A stretch of DNA of 39,079 nt from Desulfonatronovibrio sp. (GCA_003557865.1 PWNK01000094.1:1-39079); one strand, 5' to 3'. Counted from the first letter of the stretch, positions 17,666-27,344 are shown. Notes: generated by a model from the letters alone, not told the origin. Translations and numbers: made by a program.

Positions 17666-18770
17666 ATGATTCAATTTTCAGACCTGAAATCTCAATCGGC
17701 TAAAGTTATTGATCGGTTTACCGCCTTTTGGGGGCGTCTTTGACCTGGAGGGACAGCAGGAAAGGCTCAGGGAAATCGAACATCAGCTGTCCAGGCCAGG
17801 TGTCTGGGATAACCCTGAAAGCCTGACCCCGGTGCTCAGGGAAAAAAGCCATCTGGAAGAAGAATCAGCAAAATTTTTACAACTTGAAAAAATGTACCGG
17901 GACTTGCTGGAATGGCTCAGTTTTGCCGAGAATGATCAGAGCCCGGATATTCAGGAGGCCTTGAAGGAAAGCCTGGCCGCCTTTGAAAAGCAGCTGGAAA
18001 GGCTTGAGCTCGAAGCTTTCATGGGTGGCAAGGATGACCGCAATCCGGCGATTATTGAGATTCATCCCGGGGCAGGTGGGACCGAGGCCCAGGACTGGGC
18101 AGAAATGCTCCTTCGCATGTACATGAGGTGGGCAGAGAACTGCGGCCATCAGACAGAGTATCTCGACTACACCCAGGGAGAAGAAGCTGGAATCAAAAGC
18201 GTGGCCTTTCAGATAACAGGTGATTATGCCTATGGACAGCTCAAGGGGGAAAGGGGAATTCACAGGCTGATCCGCATATCCCCCTACGACGCATCGGGAC
18301 GCAGGCACACCTCTTTTGCTTCCGTAGATGTTTACCCCCAGGTTTCCGATGACATCACAATCGATATAAATGAAGAGGATATTCGCATCGATGTCTTCAA
18401 GGCCAGTGGACCGGGAGGACAACACGTCAACAAGACAAGTTCAGCCATCAGGATTACCCACTTTCCGTCGGGCATCGTGGTTCAGTGTCAGAGCGAGCGG
18501 TCCCAGAGAAGAAACAAGGAATCAGCCCTCAAGCTTCTGAGATCCAAGCTTTATGATCTTGAACTGGAAAAGATAGAGGATGAAAGGCAGGAGAAATACG
18601 CTGCCAAGGACGCCATTGCCTGGGGCAGTCAGATAAGGACTTACACACTGCACCCCTACCGTCTGGTAAAAGATCACAGAACCGGCACTGAAGTAAGCGA
18701 TGTAGATTCAGTGCTCGACGGAAACCTAAACCAGCTGATCCAAAGCTTTCTTTTGTACAGCCATGTCTGA
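17666..18770 (+). CDS. prfB: Peptide chain release factor 2, with programmed +1 frameshift
   Basis: A 367-residue RF2 that ends translation at UGA and UAA. Frame 1 starts at the ATG at 17666 and meets TGA at codon 26 (17741-17743). After a +1 shift the frame runs from GAC at 17742 to 18770. The catalytic GGQ lies in KASGPGGQHVNKTSSAIR. The stop-codon-recognition tripeptide, SPF in Escherichia coli, reads SPY here (RISPYDASGRRHTSF). A gene call starting at 17709 in the second frame would give a wrong N-terminus. The stop overlaps the start of the GGDEF gene. Confidence 0.95.
17730..17744 (+). other. prfB +1 programmed frameshift site
   Basis: The site reads GGGGG-CGT-CTT-TGA-C. A G-rich Shine-Dalgarno-like run lies three bases before the slippery CTT, and the in-frame TGA is followed by C, exactly the layout of the Escherichia coli prfB site. 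When RF2 is scarce, the ribosome stalls at UGA and slips forward one base to make more RF2. Confidence 0.95.
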
Positions 18771-19614
18771 AATCAATTCCCAGGATTTGGAACAGGTCCA
18801 AAAGGCCATCCTTGAGCTTCAGATTCTGGAGAAGATTCTGATGAGCAAGGCACGCTTCAAAAAGGCCGAGGATGCTCCAGACAGCCTGGCTCTGGTCAAA
18901 ATTTTTCGGGGAATGTCTGAAGAAAAGTGGAATACCGTCAGAAGAAGTCTGGATGTCAATCCAACCTGGATCCCCCTTTTTCTTGGAGGCCAGAAGTTTG
19001 CCACAGTGCTTAACCTCTTCAAAACCATTGACAACCTGGCCCTGGACCGTGACCGTGACTTTCTCACCGGGTTAAATAACCGGGGCTTTTTCGAAAGGGT
19101 CATGGAGAGGGAAATGAAAAAAACATACACCTATAAGTCCCCCCTGACCCTGGCAATGCTTGATATTGACGACTTCAAGCAGATTAATGACACTTACGGC
19201 CATGTGTGTGGGGATTATGTTCTGAAAGATCTTGCGGCGATACTCTCCTCACAGGTCAGGAGCGGGGATTATGTGGCCCGCATCGGCGGGGAGGAATTCG
19301 CCATCATTCTGCCCGGAACCGGCAGGATCAAGTCGGAACCGCTGCTGAGAAGGATTTCTTCAAAAATCAGCAACAACGCTGTTTTTTGCAGCCCTGAAGG
19401 CGACAGTATTGCCTATACGGTTTCAATCGGGTCGGCAACATACAAGGGAAGAGCAGAAATGCTGCCTGAACAGCTTATCTCCCAGGCTGATGCTCAGCTT
19501 TACCATGTCAAAAGGACCGGGAAAAATTGGGTAAGCTCTGTTTCAGCCATGGAGACCATGGATGATTCGTCAATGGTCAGACGGGATGAGAAGGATTTTC
19601 TGCTAAAGGGATAA
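18763..19614 (+). CDS. GGDEF-domain diguanylate cyclase
   Basis: A 283-residue cytoplasmic protein. The first 95 residues form a helical region that I do not recognise. The rest is a complete GGDEF domain: DFLTGLNNRGFFE, LAMLDIDDFKQINDTYGH and GGEEF at about 175-179, which is an active-site form, so it should make cyclic di-GMP. I see no RxxD inhibitory site directly before GGEEF. The start overlaps the prfB stop (ATG inside the last codons), implying translational coupling, and the FlhG-like ATPase begins three bases after its stop. Confidence 0.9.
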   Translation: MSEINSQDLEQVQKAILELQILEKILMSKARFKKAEDAPDSLALVKIFRGMSEEKWNTVRRSLDVNPTWIPLFLGGQKFATVLNLFKTIDNLALDRDRDFLTGLNNRGFFERVMEREMKKTYTYKSPLTLAMLDIDDFKQINDTYGHVCGDYVLKDLAAILSSQVRSGDYVARIGGEEFAIILPGTGRIKSEPLLRRISSKISNNAVFCSPEGDSIAYTVSIGSATYKGRAEMLPEQLISQADAQLYHVKRTGKNWVSSVSAMETMDDSSMVRRDEKDFLLKG

Positions 19615-19617
19615 ACT

Positions 19618-20424
19618 ATGGAAAACAACAGAACCCTGAGCCTGTCAATTCTTAGTGGAAAAGGCGGGGTAGGCAAAACCAATATAGCCCTGAACCTGGC
19701 TTTTGGTCTTCATCAGTTAGCCCAGAATACTCTTCTGGTTGACTGCGATCTTGGTCTGGCCAACCTTGATGTGATGCTGGGTATTGCCCCCGAGGGCAGC
19801 CTGCACGATGTTTTGAACCGCGACGTAAGGGTGGAGGATATTCTGTTCAACCTGGGAGGCAGGGGTCTTGACCTGATCCCTGCGGCTTCTGGTGTTACCG
19901 ATCTTCTGGACTTTGACGAGGACCAGCAGGACCAGGTTGTTCGCAGGCTGGATGGTATTTTGAAAAGATACAATTTCCTGATACTGGATATTGGGGCCGG
20001 GATCAGCAGGACGGTCCAGGCTTTCGCCTGCATGACCCATCACCGGGTGGTGGTCATCACCCCTGAACCAACCTCTCTTACTGACGGCTATGCTCTGATC
20101 AAGGTTCTTTCCACCCAGAAGAAGATTCAGGATTTTCATATTGTAGTGAACATGGTCGCATCGGAAAAGGAGGCCAATCTGGGGTTTGAAAGGATCAGGG
20201 CGGCCAGCGAAAAATTTCTTGGAATCAGCCCCAACTTTCTGGGTTATGTGCACCATGACAAGGTTGTGTCAGAATCAGTCCGGAAACAGAAGCCATTTTT
20301 TCAAGTCGGGCCTAAATCCGTGGCTGCCAGGGACATTATGAACATTGCCGGACGTCTGGCAGACCTCAGAAATGCATCAAAGGACACAATTGCCTCATCC
20401 GTCCCCCTCAGGCTGGGTGGATAA
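19618..20424 (+). CDS. FlhG/YlxH-like MinD-family ATPase
   Basis: A 268-residue P-loop ATPase with the deviant Walker A motif GKGGVGKTN (14-22), VDCDLGLANLDVMLG as in FlhG and MinD, and a switch segment LILDIGAGIS. FlhG-type proteins set flagellar number and position with FlhF. The C-terminus here (SSVPLRLGG) does not look like a MinD amphipathic membrane helix, which favours FlhG over MinD. It follows a GGDEF gene by three bases, but no flagellar genes are in the window, so the client process is open. The ribosome binding site AAAGGGA is moderate. Confidence 0.8.
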   Translation: MENNRTLSLSILSGKGGVGKTNIALNLAFGLHQLAQNTLLVDCDLGLANLDVMLGIAPEGSLHDVLNRDVRVEDILFNLGGRGLDLIPAASGVTDLLDFDEDQQDQVVRRLDGILKRYNFLILDIGAGISRTVQAFACMTHHRVVVITPEPTSLTDGYALIKVLSTQKKIQDFHIVVNMVASEKEANLGFERIRAASEKFLGISPNFLGYVHHDKVVSESVRKQKPFFQVGPKSVAARDIMNIAGRLADLRNASKDTIASSVPLRLGG

Positions 20425-20521
20425 AAGGGGCTGCAGCTGTCCCGGGAGGGTTTCAGCAGAGGAACCCTGGGCGGCGATTGCAATAAAAAACTGCTTGCTT
20501 TCATTTTTATTATCAGGATAT

Positions 20522-20533
20522 ATAACCGGTTAT
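20522..20533. promoter_or_regulatory. Palindrome upstream of the HU/IHF gene
   Basis: ATAACCGGTTAT is a perfect 12-bp palindrome ending 36 bases before the ATG of the HU/IHF-like gene. It may be an operator, but chance is possible. Confidence 0.3.
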
Positions 20534-20569
20534 GAATTTTTGGTCATCTGATAAACAAGGAGAAGCGCC

Positions 20570-20854
20570 ATGAACAAGAGTGAGCTGATCAGAAACCTGG
20601 CTACGGAGCGGGGTATCAGCATTGACGAGGCCACGGATATTGTGACCATCTTTTTCGATTCCATGAAGGATGCCCTGAAAAATGGAGAGAGGGTGGAAAT
20701 CAGAGGCTTCGGCAGTTTTAAGATCAAGGATTACAAGGGATATCAGGGACGAAATCCCAAAACAGGGCAGGTGGTCAGCGTGGGTCCCAAAAAGCTGCCT
20801 TTTTTCAGGGCCGGTAAGGAACTCAAAGACTATCTCAACAGCAGTCAGCCCTGA
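20570..20854 (+). CDS. HU/IHF-family DNA-bending protein
   Basis: A 94-residue histone-like protein. It begins MNKSELIRNLATERGIS, has GERVEIRGFGSFKIKDYKGYQGRNPKTGQ with the conserved GFGSF turn and RNPKTG at the tip of the DNA-binding arms, and ends FRAGKELKDYL. The conserved proline in the arm is present. These residues fit the IHF-beta/HU group, and I cannot choose between them. AAGGAG precedes the ATG. It is expected to shape the nucleoid or assist sigma-54 promoters. Confidence 0.93.
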   Translation: MNKSELIRNLATERGISIDEATDIVTIFFDSMKDALKNGERVEIRGFGSFKIKDYKGYQGRNPKTGQVVSVGPKKLPFFRAGKELKDYLNSSQP

Positions 20855-20892
20855 TTTTTTCCCCATCCAGGTCGTATTAAGGTGTTTTAAAT

Positions 20893-21729
20893 ATGAGGGA
20901 AACGCTTCATACTGTCCCGTTTTATAAAATGCATGGCAGCGGCAATGATTTTATCCTGTTTGACAACAGGGTAATCGGCCTGACCAGGGAGGAAATGCCT
21001 GACTGGGCTCTCAAGCTCTGTCCCCGGGCTTTTGCCGTGGGGGCTGACGGGATGATCTTTCTGGACTTAGATGATCGGAACAATCTTGATTATATATGGC
21101 ATTTTTTCAATTCAGACGGTTCAAGGGCCGAGATGTGCGGCAACGGATCAAGGTGCGCCTCATTGCTGGCCTATAAAATCGGACTTGCCGGGCGGAACCA
21201 GATTTTCGGAACAGATGCAGGGCCTGTTAAGGCCATGGTTCTGGATGAGGGCCTGGTTAAAGTTCAGCTCACAGCACCCAGGGAGCTTGCCCTGGATATT
21301 ACCCTGACCCTGGATGACAGACACGAGGTTAATGTCCATCGAGTCAACACCGGGGTCCCGCATGCCGTGGTAATTTGTGAAAGCGTAAAAAAGGTGGATG
21401 TTGCGCGTATGGGCAAGGCGATCCGTTTCCACCGCAAGTTTTCCCCATCCGGGACCAATGTTAACTTTATTCAGATTCTAAACAGCGATTCAATCCTTCT
21501 CAGAACGTATGAGCGCGGAGTGGAAAAAGAAACCTTTGCCTGTGGAACAGGTGCTGCAGCATCAGTTGTGGTGGGTTCTTCACTCGGGCTTGTTCAGTCT
21601 CCGGTCAGGGTGACCACTTCCGGAGGAGAGGAATTGTCGGTGGATATTTCCGGGAATGATGTATTTTTGACCGGAAATGCGGTTATGGTCTATAAGGGGG
21701 AACTCATGCGCCATTCTTTTGGTCTTTAA
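20893..21729 (+). CDS. dapF: Diaminopimelate epimerase
   Basis: A 278-residue cofactor-free epimerase converting LL- to meso-diaminopimelate for peptidoglycan and lysine. Both catalytic cysteines are visible: EMCGNGSRCASLLAY and FACGTGAAASVV. The N-terminal MHGSGNDFILFDN is also diagnostic. The product of DapL is its substrate. It follows the HU/IHF gene by 38 bases with a weak ribosome binding site and precedes dapA by 279 bases. Confidence 0.95.
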   Translation: MRETLHTVPFYKMHGSGNDFILFDNRVIGLTREEMPDWALKLCPRAFAVGADGMIFLDLDDRNNLDYIWHFFNSDGSRAEMCGNGSRCASLLAYKIGLAGRNQIFGTDAGPVKAMVLDEGLVKVQLTAPRELALDITLTLDDRHEVNVHRVNTGVPHAVVICESVKKVDVARMGKAIRFHRKFSPSGTNVNFIQILNSDSILLRTYERGVEKETFACGTGAAASVVVGSSLGLVQSPVRVTTSGGEELSVDISGNDVFLTGNAVMVYKGELMRHSFGL

Positions 21730-22008
21730 ATATCAGGCCCTCTTTGATCCGGCCTGGTTATGGTCCTGCTGCTTTTGGGATGCTTTCCGACTGCAGCCCT
21801 GCAAGCTGCAATTTTCTGTGCGAGTCCAGCCTGTTGTTTCAGACATGGCCCGTCTCCCTGGACTGATGATCAGTCTGTCTTTTGGTTGCTTTTCCAGGTT
21901 TGTTTCCCTTGATTTATTTTTAGCCTGGGAGTTGAGGCTGATATTGGGGTTAGACAAAAACTTTGGTGAATGATTTCTTCATAACTGTATTTCAAGAAGG
22001 AGGAAGCG

Positions 22009-22887
22009 ATGCAGTTCAGCGGCGCGTTTACTGCCCTGGTGACCCCATATAAGGATAACAGGATTGATGAGGAGGCCTACCGGGCGCTCATTGAATGGCA
22101 GCTTGAGCAGGGTATTGACGGGGTTGTTCCCTGTGGAACAACTGGTGAGTCAGCCACTTTGAGCCATGAAGAGCATAAAAAGGTTATAAGTATCTGCGTG
22201 GACCAGGTTAAGGGCAGAGTTCCGGTTATTGCCGGGGCGGGATCCAACTGCACCAGCGAGGCCATCGATCTGACCAGATATGCCAAGGAGGCAGGGGCCG
22301 ATGCAGCCCTGCTCATCACCCCCTATTACAACAAGCCCACCCCGGAGGGTCTGGTGGCTCACTTCAAGGCTATAGCCTCGGCCGTGTCCATTCCCTTTTT
22401 TGTGTATAATGTCCCTGGAAGGACTTCCCTTAACGTAATGCCGGGGACTGTGGCCAGAATATTCAATGAGATTCCCGAGGCCATCGGGATAAAAGAGGCA
22501 ACCGGAAACCTGAAGCAGGTTTCAGAGGTTGTTGAGGAATGCGGGCCTGATTTTATTGTCCTCTCAGGCGATGATTTTACCATTCTGCCTCTTTTGTCCG
22601 TGGGAGGGCACGGGGTCATATCGGTTGTATCCAACATCATTCCCAACATGGTTCATTCCATGTGCAGGGCATATGCCCATAAGGATCTGCAGAAGGCGCA
22701 GGAGCTGCACTTCAAGATGGCTCCCCTTTGCAGGGCCATGTTCCTGGAAACCAACCCCATTCCCGTAAAGACATCTCTGGCCATGATGGGTAAAGTGAGA
22801 AGAGAGTTCAGACTTCCACTGGTTGCGATGCTCCCTGAAAATGAAGATAAACTCAGGGCGGATCTTAGATCGGCTGGTTTGATTTAA
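22009..22887 (+). CDS. dapA: 4-hydroxy-tetrahydrodipicolinate synthase
   Basis: A 292-residue class I aldolase condensing pyruvate with aspartate semialdehyde, the first committed step to diaminopimelate and lysine. [35 protein letters not shown] and the Schiff-base lysine in IGIKEATGN are all present. AAGGAGG lies seven bases before the ATG. The upstream 279 bases have no gene and probably hold its promoter. Confidence 0.95.
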   Translation: MQFSGAFTALVTPYKDNRIDEEAYRALIEWQLEQGIDGVVPCGTTGESATLSHEEHKKVISICVDQVKGRVPVIAGAGSNCTSEAIDLTRYAKEAGADAALLITPYYNKPTPEGLVAHFKAIASAVSIPFFVYNVPGRTSLNVMPGTVARIFNEIPEAIGIKEATGNLKQVSEVVEECGPDFIVLSGDDFTILPLLSVGGHGVISVVSNIIPNMVHSMCRAYAHKDLQKAQELHFKMAPLCRAMFLETNPIPVKTSLAMMGKVRREFRLPLVAMLPENEDKLRADLRSAGLI

Positions 22888-22948
22888 TAAGGCTGTAACC
22901 CCTTATTGTACACAGCATAACTGAAAGAATAGTTTTGAGGTTAGGAAA

Positions 22949-23971
22949 ATGAGTATTGATTATAAAACAGTTCGAAAAACAGGACGCAGCAGACTTAAAG
23001 GCTACTGCAGGGTATGTCCTGTATGTGACGGCCGGGCATGTTCCGGGGAAGTTCCCGGAATGGGAGGAATAGGCAGCGGCATGGCCTTCACGGCCAACCT
23101 TCAGGCTCTGGCATCCTTTCGTTTCCGGATGCGGGCCATTCATAATGTCAAGGACCCGGACACCACTGTGCAGATCTGGGGCAACAAACTTTCCCTGCCG
23201 CTGATGGCGGCCCCAATGACCGGCACTTCCTATAACATGGGCGGAGAGCTTTCTGAAGAAGAGTTTGTGTCCTGCATCATTACCGGTTCCATTGATGCCG
23301 GGACAATGGGTTTTACAGGCGATGGAGCAGATCCTGCCATGTTCGGCAGCGGAATAAAGGGCATAAAGGAAAGCGGCGGCCATGGAGTTGCTATTATCAA
23401 ACCCCGTTCCCAGCAGGAAATCATCAGCCGGATAAAAAAGGCTGAAGATGCCGGGGCAGTTGCTGTGGGTGTGGATATTGACGGGGCTGGTCTGGTGACC
23501 ATGGCCCAGATGGGGCAGGCCGTGGGTCCAAAGTCGGCTGACGAGCTTGCTGAGCTTGTCCGGAGCACCAGGCTGCCTTTTGTACTCAAGGGTATTATGT
23601 CCCCGGAGGATGCTCTGGCAGCAATGGAGGCTGGTGTTTCCGCAATTGTTGTTTCCAACCACGGGGGAAGGGTGCTTGACTGGACACCCGGAGCCGCTGA
23701 GGTCCTCCCGGGCATCTCATCGCTGGTCAGGGGGAGAATGACCGTGATTGCCGATGGAGGGGTGCGATACGGCGGAGACGTCCTCAAGCTTCTCGCTCTT
23801 GGAGCTGATGCAGTGCTGGTGGGTCGACCACTTATTACCGGAGCATTCGGAGGAGGCAAAGAAGGGGTCGCTCTTGTACTGAACAAGATGAAACAGGAAC
23901 TCATTCAGGCCATGCTTTTGACCGGAACTTCAAGCGTGTCCATGGTCGACCCTGGGATCATCGAAAGATAG
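22949..23971 (+). CDS. FMN-dependent alpha-hydroxy-acid dehydrogenase with N-terminal Cys cluster
   Basis: A 340-residue TIM-barrel flavoprotein of the lactate/glycolate oxidase superfamily. LPLMAAPMTGTSYN, VGVDIDGAG, FVLKGIMSPEDA, the active-site VVSNHGGRVLDWTPG and the phosphate-binding IADGGVRYGGD, ALGADAVLVGRPL are present. The unusual part is the N-terminus: C20-x2-C23-x2-C26-x4-C31 (CRVCPVCDGRAC), which could bind a metal or an Fe-S cluster that takes electrons from FMN in place of oxygen. That is inference. The gene is 61 bases after dapA. A lactate-related role is plausible for a sulfate reducer, but the substrate is not shown. Confidence 0.85.
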   Translation: MSIDYKTVRKTGRSRLKGYCRVCPVCDGRACSGEVPGMGGIGSGMAFTANLQALASFRFRMRAIHNVKDPDTTVQIWGNKLSLPLMAAPMTGTSYNMGGELSEEEFVSCIITGSIDAGTMGFTGDGADPAMFGSGIKGIKESGGHGVAIIKPRSQQEIISRIKKAEDAGAVAVGVDIDGAGLVTMAQMGQAVGPKSADELAELVRSTRLPFVLKGIMSPEDALAAMEAGVSAIVVSNHGGRVLDWTPGAAEVLPGISSLVRGRMTVIADGGVRYGGDVLKLLALGADAVLVGRPLITGAFGGGKEGVALVLNKMKQELIQAMLLTGTSSVSMVDPGIIER

Positions 23972-23998
23972 GACCCAGATCTGCTGATCAATTTGAAG

Positions 23999-24043
23999 CT
24001 GCCCCTCCCCCCTTTGAAAAACACAACAACCAGAGAGGGGCAG
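23999..24043. repeat. Inverted repeat between convergent genes
   Basis: CTGCCCCTC (23999-24007) and GAGGGGCAG (24035-24043) form a perfect 9-bp stem with a 27-base loop. It sits between the converging hydroxyacid dehydrogenase and pyrR genes. No T run follows on either side, so it is at best a transcription-stalling hairpin. Confidence 0.5.
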
Positions 24044-24167
24044 GCCGGAAATGAAGGACTCACCTGCTTTTAGCCTGATCAAGTGAGTGCCTGCAGGTCA
24101 GGCGGGTTGAAATAATCCCGGGGCGGTTTCCAGTTACAGGTGCAAGGTGCCGGGCAGGGAATAAAGT

Positions 24168-24722
24168 TTATGTATCCGGATGATCAGAATCTTCTTCCAG
24201 AAGCAGCACCTCGTCCTTGCCGTCTCTTTCTGTTGTCAGAACATCAACTTTTTCCCCGAGCGATGTATCAATTTTTTTGCCCACATAGTCAGCCTGGATG
24301 GGAAGTTCCCTGTGTCCCCTGTCTATGAGGACCGTCAGCTTTATGGTTTTCGGTCTTCCAAAATCCAGCAGGGCCTCCAGGGCGCACCTCACCGTACGCC
24401 CTGTAAAAAGGACATCATCAACCAGGATCAGGTCTTTTCCGGTGATGGAGAAGGTTATCTCAGTGCTGTTGATTACCGGGGCGGCGCTCAGATTGGTCCA
24501 GTCGTCCCGGTAAAGATTGATGTCAAGCTTGCCCAGACGAATAGCCTGACCTGTTTTTTTCTCAATTATGGACTTGATTCTTGACGCCAGGTCAACACCC
24601 CTTCTCTGGATGCCGATGAAGGCCAGATCATTGGTGTCCCGGACCTGCTCCAAAATTTCATAGGTGATCCTTTCCAGGGTCTTGTTGATTTCGTGAGCTT
24701 TCAGGACTGCTTTTTGTTTCAT
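24168..24722 (-). CDS. pyrR: PyrR bifunctional regulator / uracil phosphoribosyltransferase
   Basis: A 184-residue PRTase-fold protein. The PRPP-binding loop is LILVDDVLFTGRTVRCAL, and LAFIGIQRRGVDLA, LDINLYRDDW and LIDRGHRELPIQADYVGK are typical of PyrR. In Gram-positive bacteria PyrR binds pyr leader RNA and attenuates transcription; in Proteobacteria-like genomes its regulatory role is less clear and the enzyme activity may dominate. A GTG at 24725 is in frame, but the ATG at 24722 is better spaced from AAGGAG. No other pyrimidine gene is nearby. Confidence 0.92.
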   Translation of the reverse strand: MKQKAVLKAHEINKTLERITYEILEQVRDTNDLAFIGIQRRGVDLASRIKSIIEKKTGQAIRLGKLDINLYRDDWTNLSAAPVINSTEITFSITGKDLILVDDVLFTGRTVRCALEALLDFGRPKTIKLTVLIDRGHRELPIQADYVGKKIDTSLGEKVDVLTTERDGKDEVLLLEEDSDHPDT

Positions 24723-24858
24723 CACTGTCTCCTTGACATATGGGTGGACAAACCAATTTATAATCAGCTGTGCATGAATGCAAGCCCTGGTTTTGCAAGC
24801 TCACCTGCCTTTTTGTCTTTTTCGGACATAACCCTTTAGCCATACTATAAAGAAACCT

Positions 24859-27344
24859 ATGGCCAAGAAAAAAATGCAGTTTAAAATCAAGGGCATGACC
24901 TGCGCCGCCTGTGTTGCCAGAGTGGAAAGAGCCGTGGCCTGGGTTCCGGGCGTGGACAAGGTCAGTGTCAACCTGGCCAATGAGCTCATGTATCTTGAGA
25001 CCCAGGGTGAGGTGAGTATCGAGACCATTGTCGATGCTGTAAAAAAATCTGGTTATGAGGCTGATTACCAGGATGAGCAGCAAAAATCCGTCAGGTTTAA
25101 GGTCAAGGGCATGACCTGCTCGGCCTGCTCGGCCAGGGTGGAAAAAATACTGGGCAAGCAGCAGGGGGTTCTCCAGGCCAGGGTGAACCTTGCAGATGAA
25201 ACGGCCGTGGTCAGGATGGAACCTGGTGCGGATCTTGATAATATCTCAGAGGCAGTCCAAAAGGCAGGTTTTGAAATCCAGGCCGTCGAGGACAAAACCA
25301 GGGCCTATGATGAGGACATGACATTAAGGTTAAGACAGATGCGGGCTAGGGCGGTTATGGCCATGGCATTTGCAGTGCCCCTGATGATTGTTTCCATGGG
25401 AGAGATGGTGGGAATTCCCTTGCCGTCAGTCATCAGCCACCACGACAACCCTCTTAATTTCGCCCTGGTCCAGCTTCTGCTCACTCTGCCCATAGTCTGG
25501 TCCGGAAGAAATTTTTATTTCTTCGGCTTCAGAAATCTTTACCATCTTGCGCCCAACATGGATTCTCTCATTGCTATAGGCACCGGGGCGGCCCTGGTGT
25601 ACAGCTCATGGAACCTGGTTGAGATCATTCTTGGCCACATGCCCCATGAGAGGGCCATGGATCTATATTTTGAGTCCGCTGCAGTCATAATCGCCATGGT
25701 ATCTCTGGGCAAATTTCTTGAACAGCGGGCCAAGACCAGGACTTCCGACGCCATCAGGCAACTGATAAAGCTCCGGACGGATAAGGCTGTGGTGGTTGAA
25801 GGCGATGAACAGATAACCATTAATGTTGAAGACATAGAGCATGATCAGATACTGGTTGTCCGCCCGGGAGAGAGGATTCCGGTGGACGGGACAGTTGTCC
25901 AGGGAAGCTCTGCAGTGGATGAATCCATGCTCACTGGAGAAAGCATTCCCAGAACCAAGGCAGTGGGAGACAAGGTATACGGCGGAACATTGAACACCAA
26001 CGGGAATATCAGGTTCAGGGCTGAAAAGGTCGGTTCAGAGACGGCGCTGGCAAGGATAATCAAAATGATAGAAGAGGCACAGGGCTCAAAAGCACCCATA
26101 GCTTCTCTGGCGGACAGGGTCAGTCTGTACTTTGTTCCGGTGGTGATTGTTCTGGCATTTGTTTCAGGGCTGGCCTGGCTTTTGCTAGGACAGACCGAAT
26201 TTACGTTTGCTCTTAGAATATTCATCGCGGTTCTGGTGATAGCCTGTCCCTGTGCCCTGGGGCTGGCAACACCCACGGCAATAATGGTGGGTACGGGTCG
26301 GGGGCCCAGCTGGGCGTTCTGATTAAAGGGGGAGAAATCCTGGAGGCCGCCAAAAGTGTTCAGGTGGTCATCTTTGACAAGACAGGCACTTTGACCAGGG
26401 GCAAGCCTGCCCTGACCGATATTATCGTTCTGGATGAAAGTTATGACCGCCAGACCCTGCTGTCCATGCTGGGCGGAGTTGAGGATCAGTCGGAACATCC
26501 GCTGGCCAGAGCGGTCGTTTCCGGTTTGAAGCAGGAAGTCAAGGGTTCCTTCATCTATCCGGATAGTTTTGAGGCTCTTCCAGGAAAGGGGGTAAAGGCC
26601 AGGAATGAAAATGATGAGATTATTGTGGGCAGTTTCAGACTTTTTAAAGAACTGATGCCGGGCATGGTTGATGATCAAGAGCTTGAAAGACACAGGAAAG
26701 AACTGAGTTTACAGGGCAAGACTCCTCTTCTGATGTCAGTTAACGGCAGGATAAGGCTGGCACTGGGGGTGGCTGATGAAATTAGAAGCGAAGCCCCGGA
26801 CGTGGTTAAGAGTCTTAAATCAGCCGGCATGACCGTGGTCATGCTGACCGGGGACAACGAAGCAACAGCCCGGGCGGTTGCCGCCCAGGCCGGGATTGAT
26901 AACGTCAGGGCCCAGGTCCTGCCGGAGCACAAGGCCAGCGAGGTTGAATCATATCAGCAGCAGGGATTCAAGGTGGCCATGGTTGGGGACGGGATTAATG
27001 ATGCGCCGGCCCTGGCGGTTGCCGATGTGGGCATATCCATGGGTACAGGCATAGACGTGGCCATAGAGTCGGGTGATATTGTTCTCATGCGCGGAGATCT
27101 GAACGGGGTGCTCACCGCCCTTGACCTCAGCAGGGCAACGGTCAGAAATATCAAGCAGAATCTTTTCTGGGCATTTATTTACAATGTGCTTGGGCTTCCT
27201 GTGGCAGCCGGGGTGCTCAAGATTTTTGGTGGTCCGACACTGAGCCCCATGTTTGCAGGGGCGGCCATGGCCATGAGCTCTTTTTCGGTTGTTTCCAATG
27301 CCCTGAGGCTGAGATTTTTCAAGCCAAAAAATAGTCATAAATAA
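24859..27344 (+). CDS. copA: Copper-exporting P1B-type ATPase CopA, interrupted by a frameshift
   Basis: Two frames together make one ATPase of about 828 residues. The first (24859-26322) holds two heavy-metal-associated domains (GMTCAAC and GMTCSAC), the first six helices, TGES in the actuator domain and the Cu-binding CPC motif in [20 protein letters not shown]. The second (from 26304, first ATG 26364) starts in [13 protein letters not shown] and holds [35 protein letters not shown] and the last two helices. Restoring one G in the G5 run at 26300-26304 joins them as [20 protein letters not shown], the family consensus. Without it the protein ends before the phosphorylation domain and cannot pump Cu(I). 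Sequencing error, true mutation or slippage cannot be told apart here. pyrR is divergent. Confidence 0.9.
26300..26304 (+). other. One-base deletion (frameshift) in copA
   Basis: The reading frame passes CGG-GGG-CCC and stops at the TGA at 26320-26322. One more G gives CGG-GGG-GCC-CAG-CTG and restores homology through to 27344. A G homopolymer is a common place for sequencing and replication slips. Confidence 0.88.

Noticed and set aside
26300-26304. copA frameshift as the known Escherichia coli copA programmed shift
   Set aside because: That shift lies after the first metal-binding domain and makes a small chaperone. Here the break is near residue 482, after the CPC motif, and the P-site codon CGG would re-pair poorly after a -1 slip.
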